Origin: Rickettsiales bacterium
GTDB lineage: Bacteria > Pseudomonadota > Alphaproteobacteria > Rs-D84
Direction of reading: 5' to 3'
Assembly (NCBI GenBank): GCA_031273075.1
Contig: JAISSM010000014.1
Span: 1-8,270 of the forward strand
DNA: 8,270 bases
The position numbers were made by a program, and so were the translations under genes. Numbering within the stretch: the first letter of the stretch is position 1; each line of letters begins with the position of its first letter. This document shows positions 1 to 6,697 of the stretch, in pieces. The notes beneath the pieces are model-generated. The model was not told where the DNA came from, did not search any database, and worked only from the letters and a program-made list of their open reading frames with translations.

Positions 1-1062
1 CCGGGTTCTTTTATCTTTGAGAACGCCAGGCACATTCGCCCCGTTGTTATTATCGCACTTGCAAGTTATTTCAATGCCCCCCACCGATTTACCGTTAACG
101 GTAAAATTCTTACTTATCGAGGAACAGCCCTTCGATTCCAAGCCGGCGGGGGCATCCGCACTGCCCAGATTCCTGAATACCGCGTTCCGTTGCACGGGCG
201 GCTTGGCGGCGGGCTCCCACACGGCCTCGACCGTTTTTACGTCAGAGAGGCAAAGGACGCCCGTCGCGCCCGCCGTCGACGTACTGAAATATTTAGAGTT
301 ATGGTCGTTCCATGAAACCCCGTTTACCGTCCACTCCTTAAAAGGACGCCCAACCGGGGGCGTAATTCCCCGCGGTATCTGCGCGCCAAAGACGCCGGGG
401 CCGGTTTCACCGCAGGCGCAAAGCACATCGGCGCCGGATCTCTGACAGCCGCTTAAGTTCAAATAATTATCGTTAATCGTTCCGCCATTTAATTTGAATG
501 TCACCTTCTTTGCCTGTTGCGCCGGATTCGGCGCTGTTTCGGGTTTTTTATTTTTGTCGTACTCTCTTTTGTAATCGTCATACGCGGCGGCGCATACATC
601 CACAATTTGCCGATGATTACCCGATATACCGCCATTTCTATCATTAATGTTAAGCTTTTTAGCCACATTATAATCATGCCCGGGTTTTTTAACCCCCCAT
701 TCTTCGGCGCACAAACTTGCCAGACATGTTATCCATTCCAGCCTAAATCCACGATAATCGTAATTGGTGTTAGTTATCGAGTATTGCCCTTGCGCATTCG
801 GCCACGGATCTCTACGCGCCGGATTGCTGCTCCCGCCGCCTTTGAAATAATATCCGCCTTTATTGGACCCATTGCATTCTTTTACGGCTTCGGACTTAGT
901 CCTGCATAAGCCGCAATTATTACCCTCGGCGTCGGCAAACCAATATTGACCTTCCGGGCATCCAAGAACCAGGTCCCGCGGCGATTTACAATCGGCGAAG
1001 GCGGGCGCCAGAGGCGCAAGCGCGATCGCACAATGAAGAATGAAGAAAGCAAGCTTTTTCAT
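1..1062 (-). CDS. Cys-rich exported protein with Listeria/Bacteroides-type repeat (3' end outside window)
   Basis: The frame is open for 354 codons from ATG at 1062 to the window edge without a stop, so the C-terminus is missing. Residues 1-24 form a typical signal peptide (MKKLAFFILHCAIALAPLAPAFA, cleavage before Asp24 or nearby), so the product should be exported. Residues 25-160 are Cys-rich, with motifs such as CPEGQYWF and NNCGLC that suggest disulfides. A linker rich in Lys, Pro, Asn and Gln (about 168-186) leads to residues 187-283. These have the layout of a Listeria-Bacteroides (InlB B-repeat/Flg_new) domain: VTFKLNGGT at the start, PFKEWTVNG in the middle and VEAVW at the end. They differ from the usual form by an insertion with extra cysteines (LCACG). 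A second, divergent unit may begin near residue 293 (NAVFRNLG). Such repeats are known from bacterial surface and adhesion proteins; a surface role here is inference. It has its own promoter and lies downstream of the Bro-N gene on the same strand. Confidence 0.85.
   Translation of the reverse strand, partial: MKKLAFFILHCAIALAPLAPAFADCKSPRDLVLGCPEGQYWFADAEGNNCGLCRTKSEAVKECNGSNKGGYYFKGGGSSNPARRDPWPNAQGQYSITNTNYDYRGFRLEWITCLASLCAEEWGVKKPGHDYNVAKKLNINDRNGGISGNHRQIVDVCAAAYDDYKREYDKNKKPETAPNPAQQAKKVTFKLNGGTINDNYLNLSGCQRSGADVLCACGETGPGVFGAQIPRGITPPVGRPFKEWTVNGVSWNDHNSKYFSTSTAGATGVLCLSDVKTVEAVWEPAAKPPVQRNAVFRNLGSADAPAGLESKGCSSISKNFTVNGKSVGGIEITCKCDNNNGANVPGVLKDKRTR
1034..1047. repeat. Two tandem TGAAGAA heptads inside a signal-peptide coding region
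   Basis: TGAAGAA occurs twice in tandem and codes, on the minus strand, for part of the hydrophobic core of the signal peptide of the gene ending at 1062. The same heptad occurs four times at 8204-8231. Two copies are few, so chance or shared codon use remains possible. Confidence 0.5.
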
Positions 1063-1092
1063 GAAAGTTCTTTGTCCTGCATTATACCATAA
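1063..1092 (-). promoter_or_regulatory. Promoter -10 box and short leader of the Cys-rich exported gene
   Basis: A perfect TATAAT lies at 1086-1081 (minus strand), 18 bases upstream of the ATG at 1062. Transcription would begin near 1074 and leave a leader of about 12 bases. No convincing -35 hexamer is seen, only a T-rich stretch around 1103-1108. An AGGA lies about 12 bases before the ATG, at the far limit for a Shine-Dalgarno. Confidence 0.5.
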
Positions 1093-1148
1093 TTTTTAGA
1101 CAGAAAAAAGAAAGCGTTAATAGTTACCGGTTGTTAGTTTATGGAAGT

Positions 1149-1973
1149 TTATTTTCCTATCTTCTTCAGCTCTTTCGCGTTTTGTTTTGTGACCGGCGAC
1201 CTGCCGGTGCTGCGCTCTATCTGACGGCGGGCGGCAAGCGCGGCTTTCGCGCCTTCGGCCGCCGCATCGACGCTTTCGTCGAAATCCTTCGGTTCGCGCA
1301 AAGCATGGACGTCAGTCGCCGCAACCTCCGCCAGCATATTCAAAACCAATTCCGTGTTGGTCATATTATCGCGGAGATTTTCTTTTTTAAGGCCTTTGAA
1401 ATCCTTATATTGCTTGGTTGTCATGCCAGACCAAATTTGACTCATCAAATCGGTCAAGTGGGCGTATTCTTTTCCCTGTCGCACGCCAGATTTATCCCAT
1501 TCGTCGGTCAACGCCTTCCGCACCTCGATAGATTTTAACCTTTGGTTTATCCAATTTTCAGAATAGCCGTTTTTACGGTATCCGGCGATCGCGCGGTTTA
1601 TCGCGATTTCAGGGTCGATCGCCTCATCAATTCTCTCAGAGCCGACGCGCGCAAGCCATAATTTGAACGGCTCGGCCTTTTTACTGGGGATAGATTGGAT
1701 TATCCGCAGGATTTGTTCCGTATCGGCGGCATCGGTCAAATAAAATTTGCCATCGGCCGCCTGCATTTTCAGTTGACTACAATTTGTAGTCAACTCGCCG
1801 CCTTCGGCTTTTATGCGAGTTTTAAGGACGCTCCAATATTTGCGCGGGTTTGGGCTATCGGTTAATGCACCGACTATATCTATAATGGCAAAATACCATT
1901 TCTCAGCCGCGTCGTCCCAGAGGGTGCGGATGTTTTGTTTTTCAAAAAGTTTTATATCTGTCGATCGGGTCAT
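1149..1973 (-). CDS. Bro-N domain / DinD-like protein
   Basis: A complete 274-aa protein of the Bro-N-containing family, related to E. coli DinD and to phage antirepressor-like proteins. The N-terminal Bro-N part (about residues 10-115) shows WYFAIIDIVGALTDS, then RKYWSVLKTR, the SQLKM...DGK strand pair, DTEQILRIIQSIPS, and KAEPFKLWLARVG with ERI. The C-terminal part (about 125-265) has the usual AINRAIAGYRKNGYSENWI, ALTDEWDKSGV, MTTKQYKDFKGLKKENLRDNMT and a basic tail with STGRSPVTKQN. This matches my memory of full-length chromosomal members, so it is not truncated. Bro-N domains bind nucleic acid in baculovirus and phage proteins; DinD is SOS-induced and modulates RecA in E. coli. The role here is unknown. 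The Shine-Dalgarno AAAGGA lies 8 bases before the ATG and overlaps the pgm stop region, so the gene is probably translated from the pgm transcript. A 25-base palindrome lies within it (1771-1795). Confidence 0.9.
   Translation of the reverse strand: MTRSTDIKLFEKQNIRTLWDDAAEKWYFAIIDIVGALTDSPNPRKYWSVLKTRIKAEGGELTTNCSQLKMQAADGKFYLTDAADTEQILRIIQSIPSKKAEPFKLWLARVGSERIDEAIDPEIAINRAIAGYRKNGYSENWINQRLKSIEVRKALTDEWDKSGVRQGKEYAHLTDLMSQIWSGMTTKQYKDFKGLKKENLRDNMTNTELVLNMLAEVAATDVHALREPKDFDESVDAAAEGAKAALAARRQIERSTGRSPVTKQNAKELKKIGK
1771..1795. repeat. 25-base near-perfect palindrome inside the Bro-N gene
   Basis: Two 12-base arms, AGTTGACTACAA and TTGTAGTCAACT, are perfect inverted repeats around a single central T. 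On the coding strand it encodes residues 60-68 (ELTTNCSQL). It could be a protein-binding site, a hairpin in the mRNA, or a by-product of coding a conserved peptide with A/T-ending codons. Confidence 0.8.
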
Positions 1974-1985
1974 TTTTGCTTTCCT

Positions 1986-3581
1986 TTAGATCGCTATCGT
2001 TTTTTGGGCGTTGGGAAAATATTCCTTTATTCGGAACAATTTGTCCGCCGATTCGTATGCGTCTTTCATATACTCTTTCAAATCCGTTTCGATTTTGTTC
2101 GGGTCCTGTTCGAATTTTTCTATATAGAACCTCAGCGTCGCGCCCACCGTGCCCGTTCCCGACAATCTGAAAAATATTCTCGTGTCGTCCGTCGTTTTGA
2201 TTTCAATTCCAACATTCGGCGCAACCTCCCCGGTCGCCGGGTCCTTATATTTCAGGTCCTCTTTCGATTTTATTTTCGCGGCGCCGAAGTCGCGGCCGAT
2301 CATATCCGCCGATTTTATATATTCATACAATTCGTCCGCCTTGGCCTTGTCCACGCCCTCAAAACTATATTGCGTATAAAACGTTCTTCCAAAGTCGCGC
2401 CAAAGTTCGATCAGCAATTGTCGCGGCGTTTTTTTCGTCGCCGCCATGATATTCAGCCAGAACAGTACCGCGAATATCGCGTCCTTTTCGCGTATGTAAT
2501 CGCCCCCCTGCCCGAAGCTTTCCTCTCCGCACAATGAAATCATATCCGCGTCCAAAAGCGACGCGAAGTATTTCCACCCGGTCGGCGTCGCATAGGAATT
2601 TATTCCCATTTTTTTCGCCACCAAATCCACCGCGGACGACGTCGGGATCGAACGCGCCACCCCTTTAAGTCCGTCCTTAAAATACGGAATCAGTTTATGG
2701 TACCGCATCATGATCGCCAGCGAATCCGGCGGGTACACAAGCGTTCCTTTGCCCAAAATCATATTCCTGTCGCCGTCTCCGTCGCACGCGACGCCGAAGT
2801 CCGCCGCGTCCGGACCGGACATAAATTCCACAAGCTCCGGATCATAATGCGGGTTCGGCTCCGGATGTATGCCGCCGAAATCCGGCAATGGTATGCCGCG
2901 GACTATCGAACCCAGCGGCGCGCCAAGCCTGTTCACGAAAATTTCGCGCGCGGGTTCGCCCGTCGACGCGTTCATCGCGTCGAACCGCATCGCGCGCCCG
3001 TCCGAAAACCATTTTCTTATAAGCGAAAAATCGAACATCGATTCCATCAAATCCGCATAATCCCCGATCGCATCCACATACTCCGCCGACGCCATTGTCG
3101 CATCATCCGAAAGGTCCAGCGTTTTGTATTCCTTTATTTTTTTCGTTTCTTCGAACAACAGCGACGTAAAACTTTCGGGCGCGCCGCCGCCGGACGACAA
3201 TTCCACCTTGATCCCGAAATCTCCGTCCAAACCGCCAGGATTATGCGACGCGGACATTATGAATCCGCCGTCCGCCCTGTATTTTCTTATCGCGTGCGAA
3301 AGCGCCGGCGTCGGCGTCGCCCCCCTCGCCACCATGATCCTTTCCGCGCCGTTCGCGCGAAGGACCCTTATTATGCGCGGCAAAAACCCGTCCCCCGGAA
3401 AGCGCCCGTCGCCCACAAGCACAAAAAAATTAGTCCTCATGTTTTTTTTGGCGAACGCGGTAAGCGCGCTTTGTATGAAATTTTCAAGGTAGTTCGGTTC
3501 CAAAAACCTTTTGGTGCGCGCGCGGAGTCCGCCGGTGCCGGGCTTTTGGTCGAAGTATGGAGAAGTGTTTATCTTAATCAT
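1986..3581 (-). CDS. pgm: Alpha-D-phosphohexomutase: phosphoglucomutase
   Basis: A 531-aa phosphoglucomutase that interconverts glucose 1-phosphate and glucose 6-phosphate in the cytoplasm, linking glycolysis to UDP-glucose and polysaccharide synthesis. All family signatures are present: sugar/phosphate loop TGGLR (16-20), catalytic phosphoserine loop SASHNPGG (110-117, Ser112 being the phosphorylated residue), magnesium loop DGDGDR (267-272), sugar-specificity loop GEESFG (352-357) and phosphate-binding RLSGTGT (472-478). GEESFG and the length indicate the alpha-PGM branch (PGM1-like, about 540 aa) rather than the shorter PMM/PGM or GlmM types. The catalytic loop begins with Ser where Thr is common; this should be harmless. 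I chose ATG 3581 because the conserved start (IKINTSPYFDQKPGTGG) follows at once, and because an in-frame TTG at 3602 lies upstream of the -10 box. The stop is 12 bases before the Bro-N gene. Confidence 0.95.
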   Translation of the reverse strand: MIKINTSPYFDQKPGTGGLRARTKRFLEPNYLENFIQSALTAFAKKNMRTNFFVLVGDGRFPGDGFLPRIIRVLRANGAERIMVARGATPTPALSHAIRKYRADGGFIMSASHNPGGLDGDFGIKVELSSGGGAPESFTSLLFEETKKIKEYKTLDLSDDATMASAEYVDAIGDYADLMESMFDFSLIRKWFSDGRAMRFDAMNASTGEPAREIFVNRLGAPLGSIVRGIPLPDFGGIHPEPNPHYDPELVEFMSGPDAADFGVACDGDGDRNMILGKGTLVYPPDSLAIMMRYHKLIPYFKDGLKGVARSIPTSSAVDLVAKKMGINSYATPTGWKYFASLLDADMISLCGEESFGQGGDYIREKDAIFAVLFWLNIMAATKKTPRQLLIELWRDFGRTFYTQYSFEGVDKAKADELYEYIKSADMIGRDFGAAKIKSKEDLKYKDPATGEVAPNVGIEIKTTDDTRIFFRLSGTGTVGATLRFYIEKFEQDPNKIETDLKEYMKDAYESADKLFRIKEYFPNAQKTIAI

Positions 3582-3616
3582 GGGGGGATTATAATAAGTC
3601 AACAGTCAACAGTCAA
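3582..3616 (-). promoter_or_regulatory. pgm promoter, -35 inside heptad repeat, leaderless layout
   Basis: On the minus strand TTGACT (3616-3611) is followed, after exactly 17 bases, by a perfect TATAAT (3593-3588), close to the sigma-70 consensus. Six C residues (3587-3582) then lead straight to the ATG, so the predicted transcription start is at or next to the A of the start codon. There is no room for a Shine-Dalgarno. The TTGACT is the third of three TTGACT units in the heptad tract; the other two would give spacers of 3 and 10. Confidence 0.75.
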
Positions 3617-3658
3617 CAGTCCACAGTCCACAGGCATAGTGACTAGTGATTAGTTATT
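3597..3658. repeat. Degenerate heptanucleotide tandem repeat in the divergent intergenic region
   Basis: Read on the plus strand: AGTCAAC three times, AGTCCAC twice, a 6-base AGGCAT, then AGTGACT, AGTGATT and AGTTATT. The period is 7, with one deleted base. The segment 3636-3654 is identical over 19 bases to 7734-7752. The tract fills most of the space between the two divergent promoters. Confidence 0.9.
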
Positions 3659-3692
3659 GACCGGGAAAAGGCAAAATTGCTATGCTTTGTCC
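3657..3692 (+). promoter_or_regulatory. Promoter of the 997-aa Cys-rich gene
   Basis: TTGACC (3657-3662) and TATGCT (3681-3686) are separated by 18 bases; they match the sigma-70 hexamers at 5 of 6 and 4 of 6 positions. Transcription would start near 3693, exactly where an ATG lies. The -35 box begins at the last bases of the heptad tract. Confidence 0.55.
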
Positions 3693-3707
3693 ATGAGGTT
3701 TAATTGA
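3693..3707 (+). other. Four-codon upstream frame overlapping the TTG start
   Basis: ATG AGG TTT AAT TGA begins at the predicted transcription start and ends in a TGA that overlaps the TTG start of the main gene (TTGA at 3704-3707). It could be a leader minicistron that feeds the TTG start. It could also be the original start, displaced by a one-base deletion: one extra T after AAT would join it in frame to the main gene. Confidence 0.35.
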
Positions 3708-6697
3708 GGAAAGGACTGCTGATTTTCTTGGCGGCGGCGTTGTTCGCGCGCGACGCGCGGTGCGCCACCGCGCGGTCCGGCAATGAATCCGTCGCCGCAA
3801 GCGGCGCCGCGACTTCGCAATTAACAATGACCACCCCGGCCCTTAGGGCCACCCCTCCAAAGAGGGGAACTTCGAGTGCGTCGGTTGAACGCAATGTTCA
3901 ATCGCGGGCGGCGGTCAACAGGCAAGTCAACAATTCGCGGGTGACGGAAACCACCCCGGCGCTTCGCGCCACCCCTCCAAAGAGGGGAACTTCGGGCGGC
4001 GCATCTGTCGAACGCAATGTTCAATCACGCGCCGCGGCCGGGGGCGCGATCGTTTCCGCAATCGCCACACGCCGGACCTCCGGCGCCGCGCGAAGCGCCG
4101 TTGCAGGCGCGGGCAACGCCGCCGGCAATCGGAAATCAATGGCCAATCGCTCGCGCGCCGCGATCGAAGGCGCGATCGAAGGCGCCCTGTCAAGCCGCGT
4201 CGGCGCCGCGTACGAACAATGCAAGAACTCCTATTTCTCGTGCATGGATCAATTCTGCGCCGTCAAAAATGAAAAATACCGCCGCTGTTCGTGCAGCGAC
4301 AAGATTTTCGACCTTGACGAACAACAAAAAGTTCTCGAAGGCGCCGCGGTTCAAATCAACGAATTCAACGCGGGCCTCGACGCCGTCGGAATGAGCGCCG
4401 CCCAAGCAACCGCCATGCGCGAGGCCTCCGAGGGCGAATTGGCCATGGGCGCCGACAAGTCCGCAAGCAAGCGCCTTCTGAACGCAATAATGAACAGCAT
4501 AAGCGGGTCCGGCGAGACCGCGGTCGGCGGCGGGTCCCTCGAACAGCTTAATTCCTTGTCGTTCGGGACAAGCGCGGGCGCTTTCGGCGCCGACGACGCC
4601 GCCGCAATTTCCTCGTACAACGGGTCCGCCCTTTACACCGCCATATACGGGCAATGCCGCCAGGTCGTGCGCGACAACTGCGCCGACGACGCCCTTCAGC
4701 GCGCCGTCACCGCGTATCTTATGGCCGTCGAAAACGACTGCGGCACCGTGCAAAAGATGATCGACGACAACCGCAACAAAATGTCAAGCGCCGCGCGCGA
4801 ATCAAGCGCCATGCTGTCTTTGGCCCGAATCGAGGACCGCCAGAACAGGAACTCCATGAACGCCGCCGAATGTCTCGACGCGGTCGAAGGTTCGATCAAG
4901 GACGATCAGGTTTGCGGCGCCGGATATAAAAAATGCCTGGACAACGGAGAGTTCATCGACAAAGACACCGGCAAGCCGTTTCAAGGCGTCACGGATTTCT
5001 ATAAATTGGAAAAACTTTTGACGTTCGACGAAGGCGCGGGCACCAACATCGGCGACGCGAAACTCGCCAAGCTCGGCCGCAACAAGACGTTCGTCGAAAA
5101 TTTCGTCGTGCGCAATAAAAAATTCGCGGAGGGCGCGCTCGGCAAGTGCGTCGAAATTTCGGACACGGTATGGGGCGACTATCTGGACAAGGCGATGCTT
5201 GAAATTTATTACGCGCAAAAGGCGAAGGTCGACGAGATCCGGCGCGGATGTTTCGACTTTGTGCGCGAATGCTATGTCGACGGGAAAAAGGCCGTCACGG
5301 ATTTCATGCGCGGCCTTGCCGACGTTTCCGGCGCGAATCTTCTTCCCGAAACCGTTTCGCTTACCAGCATGCTTTGCGACGCGTACGTCGAAAGCTGCAA
5401 CGGAATGTTCGGAGGCGAGGGCGGAGGCGACATCGTCGCAAGCTATATCAAAAACGTCGACGACAAGGACATTCTGACCACGTGCCGCAACGTCGCCAGA
5501 GAGTGCTTCGACACGTACGGCGGAGTCGGATACAACAATTTCTATAATCCGGGAAGCGGGCTGTTCAAAATCGGGCAGGCGATGGACTGGTTCACGCTTT
5601 ACGAGTACGAGTACGAGGGCGATGCGCCGCCCGGCAAAAAGGTTTTGTCCGCGTGCGCGAGAAAACTTAAAGAAATTTCCGAATGCGGAGACGACGAAAA
5701 AACGCTTGAAAAAATATTCGGCGGATTCGACAAGATCGTATTAAAAGGATCCCACGACCACTGCTATAACTACGGGATCAAGAAAAACTCCAAGTCGACG
5801 CCGGTATGCGAGTCCTACAGCAGCAGAAATTTTGCATCAGTCGTCGATATGCTTAAAATTCGGGTCGCGGGCGTCGCAACCGAGGTATACAATGAAATCG
5901 TCGGACGCCTCGATGCGAACTGCAAGAACTTTTCCGGTTCGTTCGTCGAATACAGGTATTTGAACAGCGCGAATTATTGCCGGCACGACGCCTTAGCCTC
6001 AGTAGCCCCAGGGGATACGAGTGATGAAACCAACCCGTGCAGGTTCATTCCAGCCCCCCTCAAAAATCGGGCGTTTAAGCCATGCTTCTCGACTTTCAAC
6101 CGGCAAGGTTCGACGTTCAGCGAAACACTCAAATTCGATTATAATTTCACAGAGCCCGAAGACTTGTGTCCGGTCGGATACGGGGACATGGTCGACACGC
6201 TGTCGTGGGGAATCTGTTCATGCTGGGCAAACGGCGGAAGAAGGATGATTTGGACGGCAACCCCCGGCGTCGCGCAAAAACAGACGTGTCAGGTTTGGAT
6301 CCCGGGCCTGGCCTCCAACGTACTCACGGCAAATCCGATAAGGACAAACGCCCGCGGGCAAGTGTGTCCGATTCATAACTGGAAGGCTGCAGAGGCAAAT
6401 ACAGCCCTTGATAATACCTGGCCCCATTCGTCCGATGTGGTGCCGTTTCCAGACGACCAGAATAAGTATAAGGACGAGCAGTCGCCAACACCCATTCCAG
6501 GCGGTATAGAAAAATGGCCGGTCGGGGTTACGGTGGCGGGCGTAGATTTATATCATAATAGTTCAGATCCCGCGTACAGCAAGCCGGCCGTGGGCGGGGA
6601 ATGCGTGTGTCCGAATCAGCACAGCCATTATACCTCGCACTGCGCCACCAATGCGCAAGATATAAGAGGATACGGGGTAAAAACCGATGCGCCTTAG
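3704..6697 (+). CDS. Large Cys-rich protein with signal-like N-terminus, function unknown
   Basis: A 997-aa protein I cannot assign to a named family. From TTG at 3704 it starts MRKGLLIFLAAALFARDARC, which resembles a signal peptide, so export is likely. Residues 30-165 are low-complexity and rich in Ala, Arg, Ser and Gly; they include two in-frame repeat copies (43-70 and 83-111). The first ordered block (about 168-215) has regularly spaced cysteines in EQCKNSYFSCMDQFCA and RRCSCSDK. Residues 215-760 appear mostly helical, with scattered Cys pairs such as CFDFVRECYV and CRNVARECFD. The last 230 or so residues are richer in Pro, Gly and Cys (CSCWANGG, CVCPNQHSH). TTG is supported by TGAGG five bases upstream; an ATG at 3693 is out of frame. 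The stop overlaps the next gene by 11 bases, so the two are probably co-translated. Codon use shifts from NNC-rich to mixed near 5980. Confidence 0.8.
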   Translation: MRKGLLIFLAAALFARDARCATARSGNESVAASGAATSQLTMTTPALRATPPKRGTSSASVERNVQSRAAVNRQVNNSRVTETTPALRATPPKRGTSGGASVERNVQSRAAAGGAIVSAIATRRTSGAARSAVAGAGNAAGNRKSMANRSRAAIEGAIEGALSSRVGAAYEQCKNSYFSCMDQFCAVKNEKYRRCSCSDKIFDLDEQQKVLEGAAVQINEFNAGLDAVGMSAAQATAMREASEGELAMGADKSASKRLLNAIMNSISGSGETAVGGGSLEQLNSLSFGTSAGAFGADDAAAISSYNGSALYTAIYGQCRQVVRDNCADDALQRAVTAYLMAVENDCGTVQKMIDDNRNKMSSAARESSAMLSLARIEDRQNRNSMNAAECLDAVEGSIKDDQVCGAGYKKCLDNGEFIDKDTGKPFQGVTDFYKLEKLLTFDEGAGTNIGDAKLAKLGRNKTFVENFVVRNKKFAEGALGKCVEISDTVWGDYLDKAMLEIYYAQKAKVDEIRRGCFDFVRECYVDGKKAVTDFMRGLADVSGANLLPETVSLTSMLCDAYVESCNGMFGGEGGGDIVASYIKNVDDKDILTTCRNVARECFDTYGGVGYNNFYNPGSGLFKIGQAMDWFTLYEYEYEGDAPPGKKVLSACARKLKEISECGDDEKTLEKIFGGFDKIVLKGSHDHCYNYGIKKNSKSTPVCESYSSRNFASVVDMLKIRVAGVATEVYNEIVGRLDANCKNFSGSFVEYRYLNSANYCRHDALASVAPGDTSDETNPCRFIPAPLKNRAFKPCFSTFNRQGSTFSETLKFDYNFTEPEDLCPVGYGDMVDTLSWGICSCWANGGRRMIWTATPGVAQKQTCQVWIPGLASNVLTANPIRTNARGQVCPIHNWKAAEANTALDNTWPHSSDVVPFPDDQNKYKDEQSPTPIPGGIEKWPVGVTVAGVDLYHNSSDPAYSKPAVGGECVCPNQHSHYTSHCATNAQDIRGYGVKTDAP
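3830..3909 (+). repeat. In-frame palindromic repeat, copy 1
   Basis: About 80 bases containing three hairpins in a row: GGCCC-TTA-GGGCC (3838-3850), CCCCTC-CAAA-GAGGGG (3852-3867) and TTGAAC-GCAAT-GTTCAA (3885-3901). It is read in frame as TTPALRATPPKRGTS plus ASVERNVQSRAA. The opposite strand reads SSPLWRGG..GRGG. I recognise this as the kind of spurious peptide produced by a widespread bacterial palindromic repeat that is normally intergenic. Confidence 0.85.
3950..4032 (+). repeat. In-frame palindromic repeat, copy 2
   Basis: A second copy starting 120 bases (40 codons) after copy 1, with one extra codon near its middle and the same reading frame. The first hairpin is GGCGC-TTC-GCGCC (3958-3970): it differs from copy 1 by a base-pair swap that keeps both the stem and the peptide PALRA. 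The central hairpin is identical. The third is weakened by one mismatch. Confidence 0.85.

Noticed and set aside
17..445. Plus-strand open frame of 142 codons
   Set aside because: It is the shadow of the minus-strand Cys-rich gene, whose frame is open from 1062 to the edge with a signal peptide and repeat-domain motifs. The plus frame has no such features.
3579..3602. TTG at 3602 as an upstream pgm start
   Set aside because: It would add TYYNPP from the -10 box and C run, upstream of the predicted transcription start, and it lies in the heptad repeat.
2697..3653. Plus-strand open frame of 318 codons, rich in Arg and His
   Set aside because: It lies opposite pgm, which has every family motif. 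The Arg/His/Val-rich composition is typical of an antisense shadow.
3597..3658. Heptad tracts as a CRISPR array
   Set aside because: The units are 7 bases and directly adjacent; there are no 25-40 base repeats separated by unique spacers, and no cas genes.
3821..4024. Minus-strand frame reading SSPLWRGG twice
   Set aside because: This is the familiar false peptide from a palindromic repeat read backwards, not a gene.
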